Shown here piece by piece: positions 13,111 to 25,350 of a DNA stretch of 64,000 bases. The position numbers were made by a program, and so were the translations under genes. The stretch's first letter is position 1. Each line of letters starts with the position of its first letter. A model generated the notes under the pieces. That model did not search any database and had not been told where the DNA came from. It saw only the letters and a list, made by a program, of their open reading frames with translations. The stretch lies in assembly GCA_020226215.1 (NCBI GenBank), contig CM035232.1, forward strand, positions 79,044,130 to 79,108,129, in the 5' to 3' direction. The stretch is from Sindora glabra (lineage: Eukaryota; Streptophyta; Magnoliopsida; Fabales; Fabaceae).

Positions 13111-13128
13111 TCTCTAGTAGAGTCATCA
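13111..13128 (-). other. Primer-binding site of the Tat/Ogre-like element
   Basis: The plus strand reads TCTCTAGTAGAGTCATCA. Its complement equals TGGCGACTCCACTGGGGA, the Tat/Ogre primer-binding block, except for five transitions. It starts three bases inside the 5' LTR end, as expected for a tRNA-primed retroelement on the minus strand. Confidence 0.7.
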
Positions 13129-13654
13129 AGCTATCACAAAGTGTAACACCCTCACTTATCAACGCCTTATTCCTTATTTACTAGATGATTATACGTACTC
13201 ATTCGCCATCTACCTCAAGCTAATACGGAATATCTCAAATTTCTGTACTTTATACACATGAGCAAAAGTCATATAAATATACAAAAGTTCGATTTACAAA
13301 ATATACATCCATCATATACAATATCACCGACTATCTAGACATATTTTTTTTTTCATCACATTTACAATCTTAAAACATTATGGTCCTTTGTCATGAGAGT
13401 CTTTGGAAGCATCACCTGGAATGGTTAGTCACAATACAAAAAACATAAGAAACAAAGTTTCCCAGTAGCTAGCTATTACCATAAAAACATATCAAACCAT
13501 TCCAGATCCTTAAGCAAATAAAACGTACATTTCGAAATCAATCAATCATATGTCACCTCATTCATTACCATTGTAAGAAATATGCATCACACATAATAAT
13601 CAACAATCCCCTTCAAGGACTCATATTAATATCTAGATGGCCATCACAGATAAT

Positions 13655-13850
13655 CGTACCTAGGCCTCATATATAGCATCACGCTATCTTCCCGGGGTTC
13701 CCGAGCCAAAAGGCCTAACACAGTATCACACTGTCTTCCCGAGGTCCCTGGCCATAGGTACCACACACAACAAATGCACTATTATCCCCGAGGATCCCGA
13801 GCCATAGGCCAAACACAGTATTCTACTGTCTTCCCGGGTTGTGCCACAAC
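13655..13850. repeat. Tandem CACACTG/CTTCCCGGGG modules in the solo LTR
   Basis: About four units of 45-65 bp each contain a small palindrome (AGCATCACGCT, CAGTATCACACTG, CAGTATTCTACTG) followed by TCTTCCCGRGG and a GAGCCAWAGGCC-like block. The same array is present inverted at about 52595-52770 in the sister LTR, so it belongs to the family. Confidence 0.8.
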
Positions 13851-14242
13851 ACAGCTATTTCATACACATTCCATACAATGGCAAAGTATACCGCAAATCA
13901 TGTAAATAGAAAACAGAGCTTAAGGATAAAGCTAGCTACCTTTACAAGCTTCCAATGTGATGTTCCCTTTGCTCTCACCAAAAACTCCTTTACACTTCCT
14001 CTTGCATTTGCAAGTTGTCACTCTTTAGTCTATACAAATACACATCATAATTTCTTATTAGAACATCATCACTTTCCCTAAACCTCATGTATTCCTTACT
14101 TTCCCCACTTAAATAAATGCATACTTAGATGCTCTACACTTTGCTTTCAAGTCTTGAAATGACACATATAAACCTTAGAAAAGGATCCAAAGGCAAAACC
14201 ATGCAAAACATGAAGAAACCAAGCCAAAAAGTTCACTTAACA

Positions 14243-14475
14243 AAGAACACGGGGGTCCCATACCCCGTGTTCAGGGCCGTGTTCCTTACTGGTTCACTTC
14301 AGGGCTACTCGACAAAGAACACGGGGGTGAACACGGGCAGTGTTCTACCCCGTGTACATTACTGCCCTTCAGTCCTGAGGTAAACACGGGGAGTGTTGCA
14401 CCCCGTGTAGCACACTGATCAGCTTCGACGAAGAACACGGGGTACAACACGGGACGTGTTCTACCCCGTGTACTT
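14243..14475. repeat. Four palindromic ACACGGGG...CCCCGTGT modules
   Basis: Four consecutive modules (about 14243-14293, 14313-14361, 14382-14411 and 14431-14473) each pair an ACACGGGG-type half with a CCCCGTGT-type half, forming strong potential hairpins. They are separated by linkers such as TTCAGGGCTACTCGACAAAG. The set recurs in reverse order at about 51963-52195 in the sister LTR. This is the most GC-rich part of the window. Confidence 0.9.
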
Positions 14476-17400
14476 CACTAATCCTCCGAAAACACATTAA
14501 ACAGCTATAACTCCTTCCTTCCTTCTTTTTCATATCTATAGTTTTAGCTTCTCAAAAGGGAAAATGCACACCAACACCTTCACAACTCAAAGTTCCATCT
14601 TCCATAAGCTTCATAAATTCATAAAAACTAATTTAACTTCATCAATTTAGCCAAGTTCTAAACATATCATGCCAACACTACACATGCACCATTATGCTTC
14701 TAAAACCCAAATGTGTACATCATGTTTCTTGTTGTTTTTACACCAAACCAAAGCTATAAATCATCATAACAACATCTAAAACACCATTAAACATGTTCAA
14801 ATCATCCTAAATTCCATGTTCAATCACCCTTGACCACACCAACCTCAAGATTTCAAGAAACTAAGAAGAGTACATTAAAGAGCTTTTAGAGGAGAACAAT
14901 TTTACCTCTTGCAACAACTTGAAAATCCTCACTTAGAGCTCCCCAAACTTAATCAAACTTGAGCTTTTCCTCACTCTAAGCACACCAATGGATAGAGCTT
15001 TATGAAAGGAGCAACTTTCCCTTCTACCACTAAACTTAGATCTCACTATTTTTGGGTGAAAAACTCAAAAGAAACTTTCTCTCTCTTTCTCTCTCTCTCC
15101 TCACGTCTCAAGCTTCTTTCATGGAGATGCTGCAGCTTTTAGAAAAGTGGAGAAGAGAGGAGAGTCTTCATGAAGCTTTAGGGGCATTTTGGTCTTTTTT
15201 GAGGTTCCCAAGGGTATTTTAGTCCTTTGGCACCAATTATTAAGGCTATTCTTGCCATTATTTTTCTCATAATGACACTTGTCATAAATCCATTGGTCAC
15301 ACTAATTAAAATCACATATTGCACCCCAAACTCTTAGTTATTCATATTAGATCCTAAACCCTTAATTGTTTTCACTTTAACCACACCCGATTCTGCACTT
15401 TTGCAATTTAGTCCATAGGGTCTCTGTCTGTTTAAAAATCCTTATACTATCAGACTTACGCAACTTCCCTTTTTAGGATTTTCCAACCTCCTCTGATCAT
15501 CCATACTGTTTAGGAGAATTAATTCTTTTCCTACTATCATTTTCCTTCAAAATTTCATTTACCCTTACACTTAATTCTTTTCAACTTAAGATTCACCCAC
15601 CAAGCTAACTCAAACGTGCTCTTCGTTTCTACGGCCTCAGAATTAGAGATTCAAATAATAGAACTGAAAATTCGGGATATTACACAAAGTGCCTCATAAT
15701 GGGTTGTGGGAGGTGAGTGATTTTATACCACCTTGGAATGTTAGAGTATGAATAAAGAGAAAATGAAATTAACAATAATCATCTTTTAATGATGTGATTG
15801 GAGCATTAAAATAGATTTGCATTTTCAAAGTTAGATTTAGGAGTTAGTTATGTGTAGGGAAGGTATTAGTATCTTACAACATTTGTTTAAAGAACAATTG
15901 CTTGTTTATTCTAATTTTATCTTTAAAATGAATTATAATAGTCCTTATTATAATATATGTATGCTTTTCTAAAATTATGATTAGTATATCCCACCTTATA
16001 TTATGTAATATCAAAGTGATATATGATACTTATAAGAGTGGGTAGTATAAAACTATTATTTTTCAAACAATATATATACCCACAACAATTGCTACAAAGT
16101 AGTGTTTATGAAAATATATTTATTTTAAATAAGAAAAGAAAATTTTTAGACACCCTTCTTGTAATTCTATAATAATACTCATATATTCCAATTAATTTTA
16201 TTCTTAATATTTTATAAAATATTTGTACAATTATTTTAATTTTAGTTAATTTGATTATTAAATTTATCCAATTTTATGATAGGATTAAAATGAAATAAAA
16301 TACTTCAATAATGTTAAGTATTATCATAATTGTACTAACAATTAGGTTACTTAACTTCAATACATCATAAGCACAAATTTTAATGTGTTTGAAAGATTTT
16401 TTATTTTATTATTTTTTAAAAATTTTTATTTTGTTATTTTTAAAATATTTTTTAAAAAATGATTGTAATATATATAACAAGATAAAGGAAAATTATTTTA
16501 AATAATTTTACTGATTTATTTTAAAAATATCAAATAAATAATTTTTATTTTATAGTATCAAATGTGTTCAACTTCATAATCAAATATAAATGAAGAAATT
16601 GCTTAAGAAAAATTGAAATGATATTTATTACTTATGCAATTAATTTCAATATTATTTCCTAATTTTTAAAATATCAAATTTATCCAACTTCATTACCAAT
16701 TGCTTGAAAAAAATTGAATTCATATTTATTATATTTATAATTAATTTTAATATTATCCCATAATTTTTAAAATATCAACAAGGCCATATTTGAATAAAGA
16801 GATTGTTTTGGAAAATTAAAATTATATTTATTACATTTATAATTAATTTTAATATTATCCTATAATTTTCAAATATCAAATTTATCCTACTTTATGGTTA
16901 AATTTAAATAAAAAGATTGCCTAGAAAAATTGAAATGATATTTATTGCATTTATAATTAATTTTAATATTATCCCATAATTTTTAAAAATATTAAATTTA
17001 TTCAATTTTATGGCCAAATCTAAATAAAGAATTATTCAAAAAAATTAAAATTATATTTATTGCACTTACAATTAATTTTGATATTATTCCTTCATTATAA
17101 AAATATATAATATTTAAAATAATAAATTGAGTCACAATACAATTCATGAATGCACATGTAATTTCAATATATTGAAATAAATTTAAACACATCATGTATG
17201 AAAAATGATAATTATAAGATAATTTTATATGTATAATAATATTAATATTTTTTTAATTTAATCGAGTTAACTTTTAAAATATCTCATATTTCAAGAATAT
17301 TAAAATTTTTTAAAATTTTAATTTATTTTATCATAAAAATTACACAAAAATAATATCCTAATAATATAATAGAAAATATTTTTAAAAATAAATAATGATA

Positions 17401-18355
17401 AAATAATTAAAAATAAAAAAAATGTAAGTAGGGTGGGATGGACATAAAAGTGTCATCCTATTCTACTTAACTTTAATATTAAAAAAATTAAAAAAGTCAA
17501 AAAGGTTATATTAGTGGGCCATGAGAAGGATGAGAATGATGCCAAGGGGTTTGCCTCTAAGCCACTTTCCTATCACTTCCAATGTTAATCTTATATCCAA
17601 AAACCACCAGCTCCAAGCTCTTAACTAATGAAGAAGAGGTCAAATGGCATTATCAATCTCTTTTGATAACGGTATACTTCGATGGGCTATAATTCTCATG
17701 CTTTGTAAAATTCTGCTAGGATCTTAATAGCATCCTCAAGATTGGTGGTATGTTACATAACCATAGGGGAAGGGATCATTGTATCACTAATCACTTTCCT
17801 ATTAGTCTTACTTAGCATGTTTGGCGGTAGTAACAACTTACTAACTTGAGCTATGACCAAAGGGAAGAGATATACAAATAGAAGAAGAAGGATAAGAAAT
17901 GGGTTATTTATGTCGTTGTCATGCTCCTTTGCACAATTCCAAATGATAACACTAATGTTGCTAGTATCGAAAAATGCAAAAGTAATCTAAAGGAAGGGAG
18001 CCATGGGAGAGAGAAAGAACAGAGGGGAAAATCCATTGTAGTAAGTCTAACCTAAATGATGAATTTGCTTTATAGCTTTCTCTTCTAGTACTCTAGCAAG
18101 GGATTACCTTATACTTGGTAGTGGCTTTGGTAGCATTCATCCCCTTGTGAAGTTTGTTAGGATCTTAGTAGCCAAATTTCAAAATTTTTAGCTATAAAAT
18201 CTACAAAAGTAGATTTTGAAGCCATTTTCCGCTTACCCATGTGATTTTTTTAAAAAAATGAGAAAGAGAAAGAGTGATCATACTAGTAATTTTTTATGTT
18301 TTTCTTCTTTTGAATTTTTTAAATTATATTATTATCTAAATAAAATTGGGTGTCA

Positions 18356-18479
18356 ATAGGGTTTTAAAAAAACACATAATGAAAATAAAATCAAAGTTGA
18401 GTAAAATAGAATATAAAAACTTAGTCTAAGGAATTTCATACTCTAATTATAGATTTATTATTAACATTAATAAGGTTAT
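18356..18479 (-). repeat. LTR-end fragment of the gag-only family, right half
   Basis: It directly continues the fragment at 2302-2425. It aligns with 41515-41655, sharing ACTTAGTCTAAGGAATTTC and CTCTAATTATAGATTTATTA. The alignment breaks at 18480, where chromovirus A starts with TGTCACAACC. GTTAT (18475-18479) would be the left target duplication of A. Confidence 0.85.
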
Positions 18480-20198
18480 TGTCACAACCTTAACTTAGTT
18501 ATGACCGACGTAAAACCTATTATTTAGTTTTTAGCAGTCTAATTTGGTTTGCTTATCACAATATTGAATAATTAACTAAAGAATGAACAAGATGGATGGT
18601 AACATTTGATAAGAAAGTACCTTTGAATTATTGACAAGGTTTTACAAAATATAAGGAAGTTATGGACACTTATAACTCTCCTAAGTTGAGAATAAGTCAT
18701 CCTAACTAAAACGCAAAAAGGAATTCAATGTTTAGATCCTCTACCCAAACCTATGCATAGAATAAGGCCCCAAAATCTATTCTATATACAAAAACATTTG
18801 GTGCTACAAATTAACTAAACCAATAAGCATCTAGCTAGTTTAGATTAAAGTGGTGGTGGTAGAGGCTCGACTTGTGTGTTTGTAAAATAAATCATAGAGG
18901 AGTGAGTATGGAGCTCTATAAGTAAATCCTTCAAGAAAAAACTAATGCAATAATATAACAATCTTGCCTACCGGATCATTCTTCTATAAAATCTAACATA
19001 AACATGTATAATTATCAATTCACACTCCAATAGCCATAAAGGGCTCATTGATAACCGTATTATCACATTTATATTACATACGAATAACCAATTAACAATT
19101 AATTATAATTCTATAACATAATACATAACAATAAATAAACAAACACATACATTCACCTTGTGACACTTTGTTCAACCTTATACCATGCATACCTTTTCAT
19201 CTTTGTGCCTTTTAGGTTAGCCTTATACCTTATTCACCTATTACTAGGAATTAGTTTTTTGGTATTCACATGACCTTAACTTATTTCTTGCATAATTACA
19301 TAATATTTTTGTTTCTTATATTATGGCATAAGCCATGCTTAACATATTAGTTTACAATACTATGCCTTAATGCATTGCCACAAACTTATCATATAGTGCA
19401 ATAGCTTAATTCCTCATTTCATGGTTTGTAACACATTTATGTACCCTTAATAATCATGTACTATCTTACCTTAGTGTTTAGGAATTAGTCATCCTTTATT
19501 GGCCTCGTAGGAATCTTGTTTAAACAATGTATGATAAGTGTAGTTGACTATATACTAAACTATGATAGCCTTGAGCAATTTTGAATAAGGGTACAAATAG
19601 GTTAGACAACTGATTAAGGTCCTCTAACCTAGCCTAACTTGGCCTATTTAATTCAATTATCTAGATTAAGGCTAATATAAAATCCTTTTTAATTAAATAG
19701 GCTTAGCTTTTTTATTTTAAGCTTAGGTTGCAGGCCTATTAGGTCAGCCTGTTTAATATTTTCTTATACAACTTTATTTGTTATATAGATATATGGGCCT
19801 TATTTTTAGACAAGCCCATTAAATATTTTTTTTCATTCACTTGGATAATCCCTAACGCTAAATCGAAACACTCAGTCTCACTTTTTGACCATACTAAATG
19901 AAGTTGTGCTATTGCCCTTGTTAGCTATTAGTAGTAACCACTTTCATTTAGAGCTTGTAGCCATCAATGAGCTTTAACTTGTCGTTGTCCCCATTCATTG
20001 ATTCATAACAAATGGAAATTGTTTATTTCTTTTATATATAAATTTAAGAACTTTTTCTCTTCAACTTTTTTGCTCTCTATGCAGTCAAACTCCTTTATTT
20101 TGCATGCTATATTTCCTATTGCTATTTTCCTGCTTGTTGAAAAATTAGTGGCATTATGTTTGAAACATAGAGATTTTAACTACTTGTCATTCCAGTAT

Positions 20199-23100
20199 TG
20201 TAATACCCAGGGTTAATATTTAAATTTTTATAAATTTCAATACTTGTGAATATTTATTTTATTTGTATGGTCATTACTGATTTACGATTAGTTTAAAATA
20301 TTTTTTTTAAAAAAAGGATTTCTCATAAGGTGAAAATAAATTTAGTAAATAGGGATGCAAAGATATATGAAATAAATTATTTATATTTAATAAATTATTT
20401 TTGAGAATTGTGCAAGTTTGAAATAGAATTATTTTTAAATGGTCATTATTAATTTGAAGCTTATTTAAAGATTTTCTATAAAGATTTTCTCACAAGTTTG
20501 GGATAATTAGGTATAAAGATTTACAAAATTAATTGTTTGTATTTGATAAATTATTCTTAGGAGATTGACACATTTATTTTAGGACTTTCAACTTTATCAA
20601 GTCATTATAATTATATATATTTAATGAAAAAAGAGTGAAAATATATAAGTTAAGATTTTAAATAAAATTAGTTTTATAAAAAAGAGCTCTAGTTAAATAA
20701 ATAGGTGGTTGAGATTTAAATAACATATAGGATTATGATGTGCTGCATTGTATAAAATAAAAGCCTATTACTCATTTTTAAGAATCTCTCCTTCCTCCAT
20801 GGATTTCTCTCTCTCTCTCCCTCCTTTTCTTGTTTTTTTTCCATACTGACATGCTTTTCCTTTTTATTTTATTTTCTGTCTCTTTCTCACACCGGGTATA
20901 GCCACCCTCTTCTCTCTTTTTCTTTCTTCATTTCTCTTTCTTCTCCTTGCTCGCACTGGCCTTCCTTGGCTGAGTTGATATAGCTGCTGCTTTCAGCACC
21001 TGTCGTAGCCAGCGTCTGTTCTGCCAGCCTAGTCGCTTCCTTGCGACACTTCTTTGCCTAAGTTCGCACTTGAGGGAGCTACAGATCGGAGAGAGAGATG
21101 TTGGAAATCACTTTCGTACACCAGCATGACTTGCCTCGTTTTTGGCCATTAAGTCAGCTATTTTATCGTTCACGCCTTTTTTTAATGACGGCGGCAAAGA
21201 GCATGGTCTCCTCCTTTTTTTTTCGATGTCTTTTCCCTTCGCCACCCTCCCTTTAGATTGTATTACTACTACGATATTCCTGCTGCCTGCAAATTGCCAT
21301 CCAGAGACGATAGCTCGATGGCATGGAGCTAGGATCTATAGCTAGCTTTGGGCGGCAGTAGCAAAGGATCTTTAGCCATTCTTGTTGAGGGCATGCCTTG
21401 GCCATCGATAGAGCTTCAATGAGCTACCTAAGTGAATAGTGGGTTGATTTCTATCCTGAAGCTTCAATGTCTTGCTATTTTAAACTTGAGCAGGAACTAT
21501 TACATTAAAGTATGGAACTATACCCTAATTTTGAAAATGTTTCGAATATATATGAATAATTCAAAAATATATATAAATAAGATTTAAGTGGTAACATGTT
21601 GGCGTGAGATGATTAAAGTATTCTTAAAGCATTGCATTTTAAGATTTTGGAAAATTGAGATTTCCATATTTTCTTTATATTTTTAAATATTTAATGAACC
21701 CTATGAAAATATATTTTTATATTGTAAAATGTTAAAGGGTGTTGATTAGGGATTATGTGAGATGAAATATTCTAATATTTTGAATAAGGTACTCATGGTT
21801 TAAGAAAACTCTAATTATGTGAAATGTAAATTGTTAATTTTCTTGGATTGGAGCTAAAGATAATATTAAATAAGAGTGTAGATGGCTCAGAGTCTTTTAA
21901 GATCATTGAATCTTAATAATTCTTCTAGTGTGAACTTGATTAAGAAATTTCAATAAGATGACATCTTACTTCCATGAGCTAGCATTATAAAATATAAGAA
22001 GATGATGATTTAGAATGTTAGTATATCATGATATAAATTCAAATTGAAATAACTAGAAAAAAAATTAAGGAATGCTTGTTTATAAATAATTTATCTGTAT
22101 AAATTGTGAAATAGGAAGAAATGATGAAAAGATGAGAGTAAATGTTCCACAACTTCTAAGCATGTATAAGCATTTTCAAGTGAATACATATCTCACGTAA
22201 ATTAATATTTGAATGAAGTAATGATTAAATACTATAATTTATATGCTTATTGATGATTTAGAATATATACTTACTTCTATATGAGGGTTCTTTAATGTAC
22301 ACTTGTATAGCATACATTATGATTAAATTATCCCTATATCCATACATATATGTTATAAAGGCAATATCTATGGTAAAGAAGTGGTTATTTGTTTAAGTGA
22401 ATGTGAAATTACTAGGTCCGATAGGCATGGAGATACCATTATAGTCTGTTAACCAATTATGAGAAGATTACAATAGTGAATGATACAATTTATATTGTGA
22501 TTACATTAAATGTTATATGCATGTTGGAAGGCATAGTGTAGACTATTTTGTGATGTGGTTGAGTATTATGGCTATGCAAGAGGGCATAGTAGTATTAAAA
22601 AATATATACGTAGTTATGTACTTTAACATTACCTAGTGATGATGAAATAATTGTTTGCATTGAAAATTGGCATTAAAATTGTGATTTGTAGAGCTAAGCT
22701 CTGGTGAATTTATTGCATTGCGAATTATGCTATGAGTGACATTGAAATTAGAATTGTGACAAGGCTAATGATGTGAAATCCGAATGAAAAATTCTTGGTA
22801 GATAGTTTGTAAAGAATATAAGATTGACTTGGAAGTAAAAAAAAAAAGTAGATGCATGTATGTTTATAATGAATGATTATGTGATGTGATGTGATATTAG
22901 AACTTTAATTATGGTTGGATATCACTATTTGATATGATTGCAAGGATTTGATTGTAATTGAGCCTTAATCATAGTTTGTGAATGTGTTGACCATCCAAGA
23001 TGGGTGGTGTGTGATATGATAAAGATATCGTGTACTAATCAACAATTAAAATTTGCTATGATTGTGATGTGAAATATGAAATCTAAGTTAGATGTAAAGG

Positions 23101-23717
23101 AATATTCAATATAAGGCTTGGTTTCATATAACCTAAAAATCTAGGAAATAGGTTTGCTATTATTTTCTAATTTAATGTATGATTAGCCTATGATTGTTAT
23201 GTATATATACATATTAAGCTATTCTCCTATATGGTAGTGGTAGATATATGTTCAATGAGTTCTTGCAATTTACTCTATTTAATTTTAAATATTTTCAGGT
23301 TGTGATAATTGCTTTTGAGCCTTGTTGTATCTATGGAAAACCAAGACTAACTTATTAAAGGATTTTGACAATAAGGATTAGAATCAACATTAAAGATAGA
23401 AATTTATTAATTTAACAATTGATGTGTTGAATTGTTTATCTATGTATAAATTTGAAATTGTATTGTACTTTATGTATGTTTAATATTGTCATATTTGAGA
23501 AAATTCACAAGTTTTATGATTTAGGGCATGTGACCTTTAGGAAGTATTTAAAAATAAGGTAGACTCTGTCTATTTTTCTGTAAAATTCAAAGTAAATTTT
23601 TAGTTCCCCTGAAATTATAGAGACTTCTATTGGATAAATTTGAGTGAATAATGTTAAGATTTGTAGAAATTGAGTATTGAGACCCACGCCAGTCATGATC
23701 GATTTAGGGTTATGACA
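20199..23717 (+). mobile_element. Solo LTR, 3.5 kb, TSD AGTAT
   Basis: It starts TGTAATACCC and ends GGGTTATGACA, with the exact duplication AGTAT at 20194-20198 and 23718-23722. Length is 3519 bp and no internal region is present. The 3' end (GATCATGACTGGCGTGGG on the minus strand) matches the terminus signature seen in the LTRs of elements A, B, D and the 53829 solo LTR. A TATAAAATAA box at 20751 is followed by a pyrimidine-rich, more GC-rich leader (20790-21440), so plus is the likely transcription direction. Open frames at 21142-21345 and 23514-23735 lie in this LTR and have no known family. Confidence 0.93.
20751..20760 (+). promoter_or_regulatory. TATA box of the solo LTR
   Basis: TATAAAATAA lies about 550 bp into the LTR. 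About 50 bp downstream begins a TCTC-rich tract, the usual arrangement of a plant LTR promoter and leader. Inference from sequence only. Confidence 0.55.
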
Positions 23718-25326
23718 AGTATAAGTCCTATTCAATAGAGATACATGCTAGTTTTTTAGTTTAATTATGGTATGACTACTACAATGGTAGAAATAGTAAA
23801 GTAGAAATAAATGACAATGATTAAAAAATATGTGTTTTCAATTCGTGTATTTGATATGATATTCTTTATTTTAGTACATAAGCAAAACAATAAGGATACA
23901 ACAATGCATGTTTGTTTGATTGAAACATCTTAAAATGTTTTAGTTTACTATTAGAGTGGAGTGTGTTATCTATGTGTTATATCTTCTCTAGAGGTTTAGC
24001 TTTGGTTCTTATTTTGTTAAATTTAAATCAATCTTTTAGTTATTTGAGCTTTTATTCTATATTGGTTAAGGTGATTTGAGCTTGTATAGGTCATTAGCCT
24101 ATTTAGGGCCTTTTCAAATTTAACCTATTGGTATATTTAAAGGCCTATTTTTTAATATAAGCTTTCAAATAAGCGAACAGGCTAAGTTAAACTTTTAAAA
24201 CAGGCCAAGCTAGGCCAAGTTTGAAATAGGGCCTTATATAAGCTAATAAGCTAGACTAACATTTTTGCAATATAGGCTTAGTCCATTTGAGGTAAAGCTT
24301 GGTTTGGCTTAGCCCATTTACACCCTTAATTTTAAGGCAACAAATTTAGGGCTCAATATTTGACTATGAACCTTTATAGTGCAATTTGTGGCTAGATGTC
24401 AACTATACCATTCCAAAATGCAGTTTCTAAGGCTTAGTTGACTATATACTCAACTATTACTTGGAATTTTGCAAAATTTCAAAATTTTCACTTAATCTAT
24501 CCAAAAACTTGCATTTAATGCATCCGTTTGCCCACTAAACATCACATAGTCATAAATACAAATTACTGTTACATTAATGAAGCAATAATTATCATCAAAT
24601 CAAACCATTTCCATCAATCAACACAAAATTAAGAAGTTATGTTTATATAACCATAAACACCCAAAATATGAAATTTTAACTTAGATTTTTAAAATGTAAA
24701 TAGAAAAAGTGGAGTATCCACTCACTTACTATAGAGAAGAATGTTAGGGTGTTAGATTTGAGATCTCACAACCTTAATCACACCAAAAGTAAAGGTTTCT
24801 TATGTTAAGGTTCTAAATCCCTTTTGAAACCAAAATTCATTAAATTTCTCTAAACTAAAAGGAAAATGAGGAAGAACCTTAATAATAAAGATGTTCACAA
24901 CTTGATTAGATGAAAATTTTGAGAAAGATTGATAATTCCTTACCTAAGATTGAGGAAGGGAAGAGGAAGGAGTAGAGAGAGAGTTTATGTGAAAGATGAG
25001 GATTTAGGAAAATAAAAGGAATTGATGGGCAATGGCCAAAAAATGAGGAATAGTGCCCTAAGGATATTTTTTGAATTATTTCCTAAATCTCCTTCATACT
25101 CACTTTTTCAATTACAATAACTTAAAACTTTATACTTTATCACTTTATTAAAATTTTCTCATGTATTTCCTACCATAGCTCAACTTAAAATTCACTAAAG
25201 TATTAAATTTTAATTTCCTCCATAATTACACACAAAATTCTTAATTAAAATAGAATATATCAATTATTTCAATTATCCTTCTCATAAAATAAATTCCAAA
25301 TTACTATATTTTAAAAGGATGTAATA

Positions 25327-25350
25327 ATAATTCCTCTCTTCAAAAGAATT
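25327..25350 (-). other. Polypurine tract of chromovirus A
   Basis: The minus strand has GAAGAGAGGAATT directly before the 3' LTR start at 25326, preceded by a stretch matching the equivalent sites of elements B (32867) and C (49765). Confidence 0.6.

Larger units (their letters stand above)
13142..15684 (-). mobile_element. Solo LTR (Tekay/Del-like Ty3/gypsy), TSD CAAAG
   Basis: The segment starts TGTAACACCC and ends GGGATATTACA. It is flanked on both sides by the exact 5-bp duplication CAAAG (13137-13141 and 15685-15689), so it is a complete 2543-bp LTR without an internal region: a solo LTR left by LTR-LTR recombination. It is the inverted sister of 50752-53281, by eye well over 90% identical where compared. 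It is much richer in G/C and CpG than its surroundings, so it is young. Open frames at 13839-14081 and 14129-14383 lie within it, have no homology I recognise and overlap its palindromic arrays, so they are not genes. Orientation is inferred from the TGTAATATCCC end being the LTR start in relatives. Confidence 0.93.
2426..18355 (-). mobile_element. Tat/Ogre-like Ty3/gypsy retrotransposon, degenerate, with nested solo LTR
   Basis: Two directly repeated LTRs of about 2.7 kb (2426-5184; 13132-18355 minus its insertion) bound an interior of about 7.9 kb. On the minus strand the order is 5' LTR, a primer-binding site resembling TGGCGACTCCACTGGGGA, a decayed interior, a tandem array, a purine tract and the 3' LTR. 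That primer-binding site and a tandem array in the 3' untranslated region are typical of the Tat/Ogre lineage. The termini read TGACACCC and TGTCA. Reverse transcriptase and integrase were not recognised, so it may be non-autonomous or simply too decayed. The outer flanks (GGAGT left, ATAGG right) do not form a clean 5-bp duplication, but both flanks are adjacent halves of another LTR, which proves insertion. Confidence 0.75.
13132..18355 (-). repeat. 5' LTR of the Tat/Ogre-like element, interrupted by a solo LTR
   Basis: The LTR proper is 13132-13141 plus 15690-18355, about 2.68 kb once the 13142-15684 insertion and its target duplication are removed. The insertion sits only ten bases from the LTR terminus. 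It aligns throughout with 2426-5184 and ends GGGTGTCA at 18355. Confidence 0.75.
19586..24328. mobile_element. Non-autonomous hAT-like element, itself carrying a solo LTR
   Basis: The left end is TAAGGGTACAAATAGG and the right end, complemented, is TAAGGGTGTAAATGGG: inverted termini of about 16 bp, of a type common in plant hAT-related elements. The flanks ATTTTGAA (19578-19585) and ATTTTAAG (24329-24336) match at six of eight positions, consistent with a decayed 8-bp duplication. Removing the solo LTR at 20199-23717 leaves about 1.2 kb of non-coding sequence with many GGCCTA/TAGGCC subterminal motifs (19620-19800 and 24090-24300). No transposase was seen. Confidence 0.7.
18480..25326 (-). 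repeat. 3' LTR of chromovirus A, split by a hAT-like element
   Basis: The LTR runs from TGTCACAACC at 18480 to GGATGTAATA at 25326. Without the insertion at 19586-24328 it is about 2.1 kb. A motif close to TAGTTGACTATATACT occurs on both sides of the insertion (19540 and 24432), so the LTR carries internal repeats. Confidence 0.75.

Noticed and set aside
13839..14383. Two plus-strand open frames in GC-richer sequence
   Set aside because: Both lie inside a solo LTR; one crosses the palindromic array. The sister LTR does not preserve them as a coding unit.
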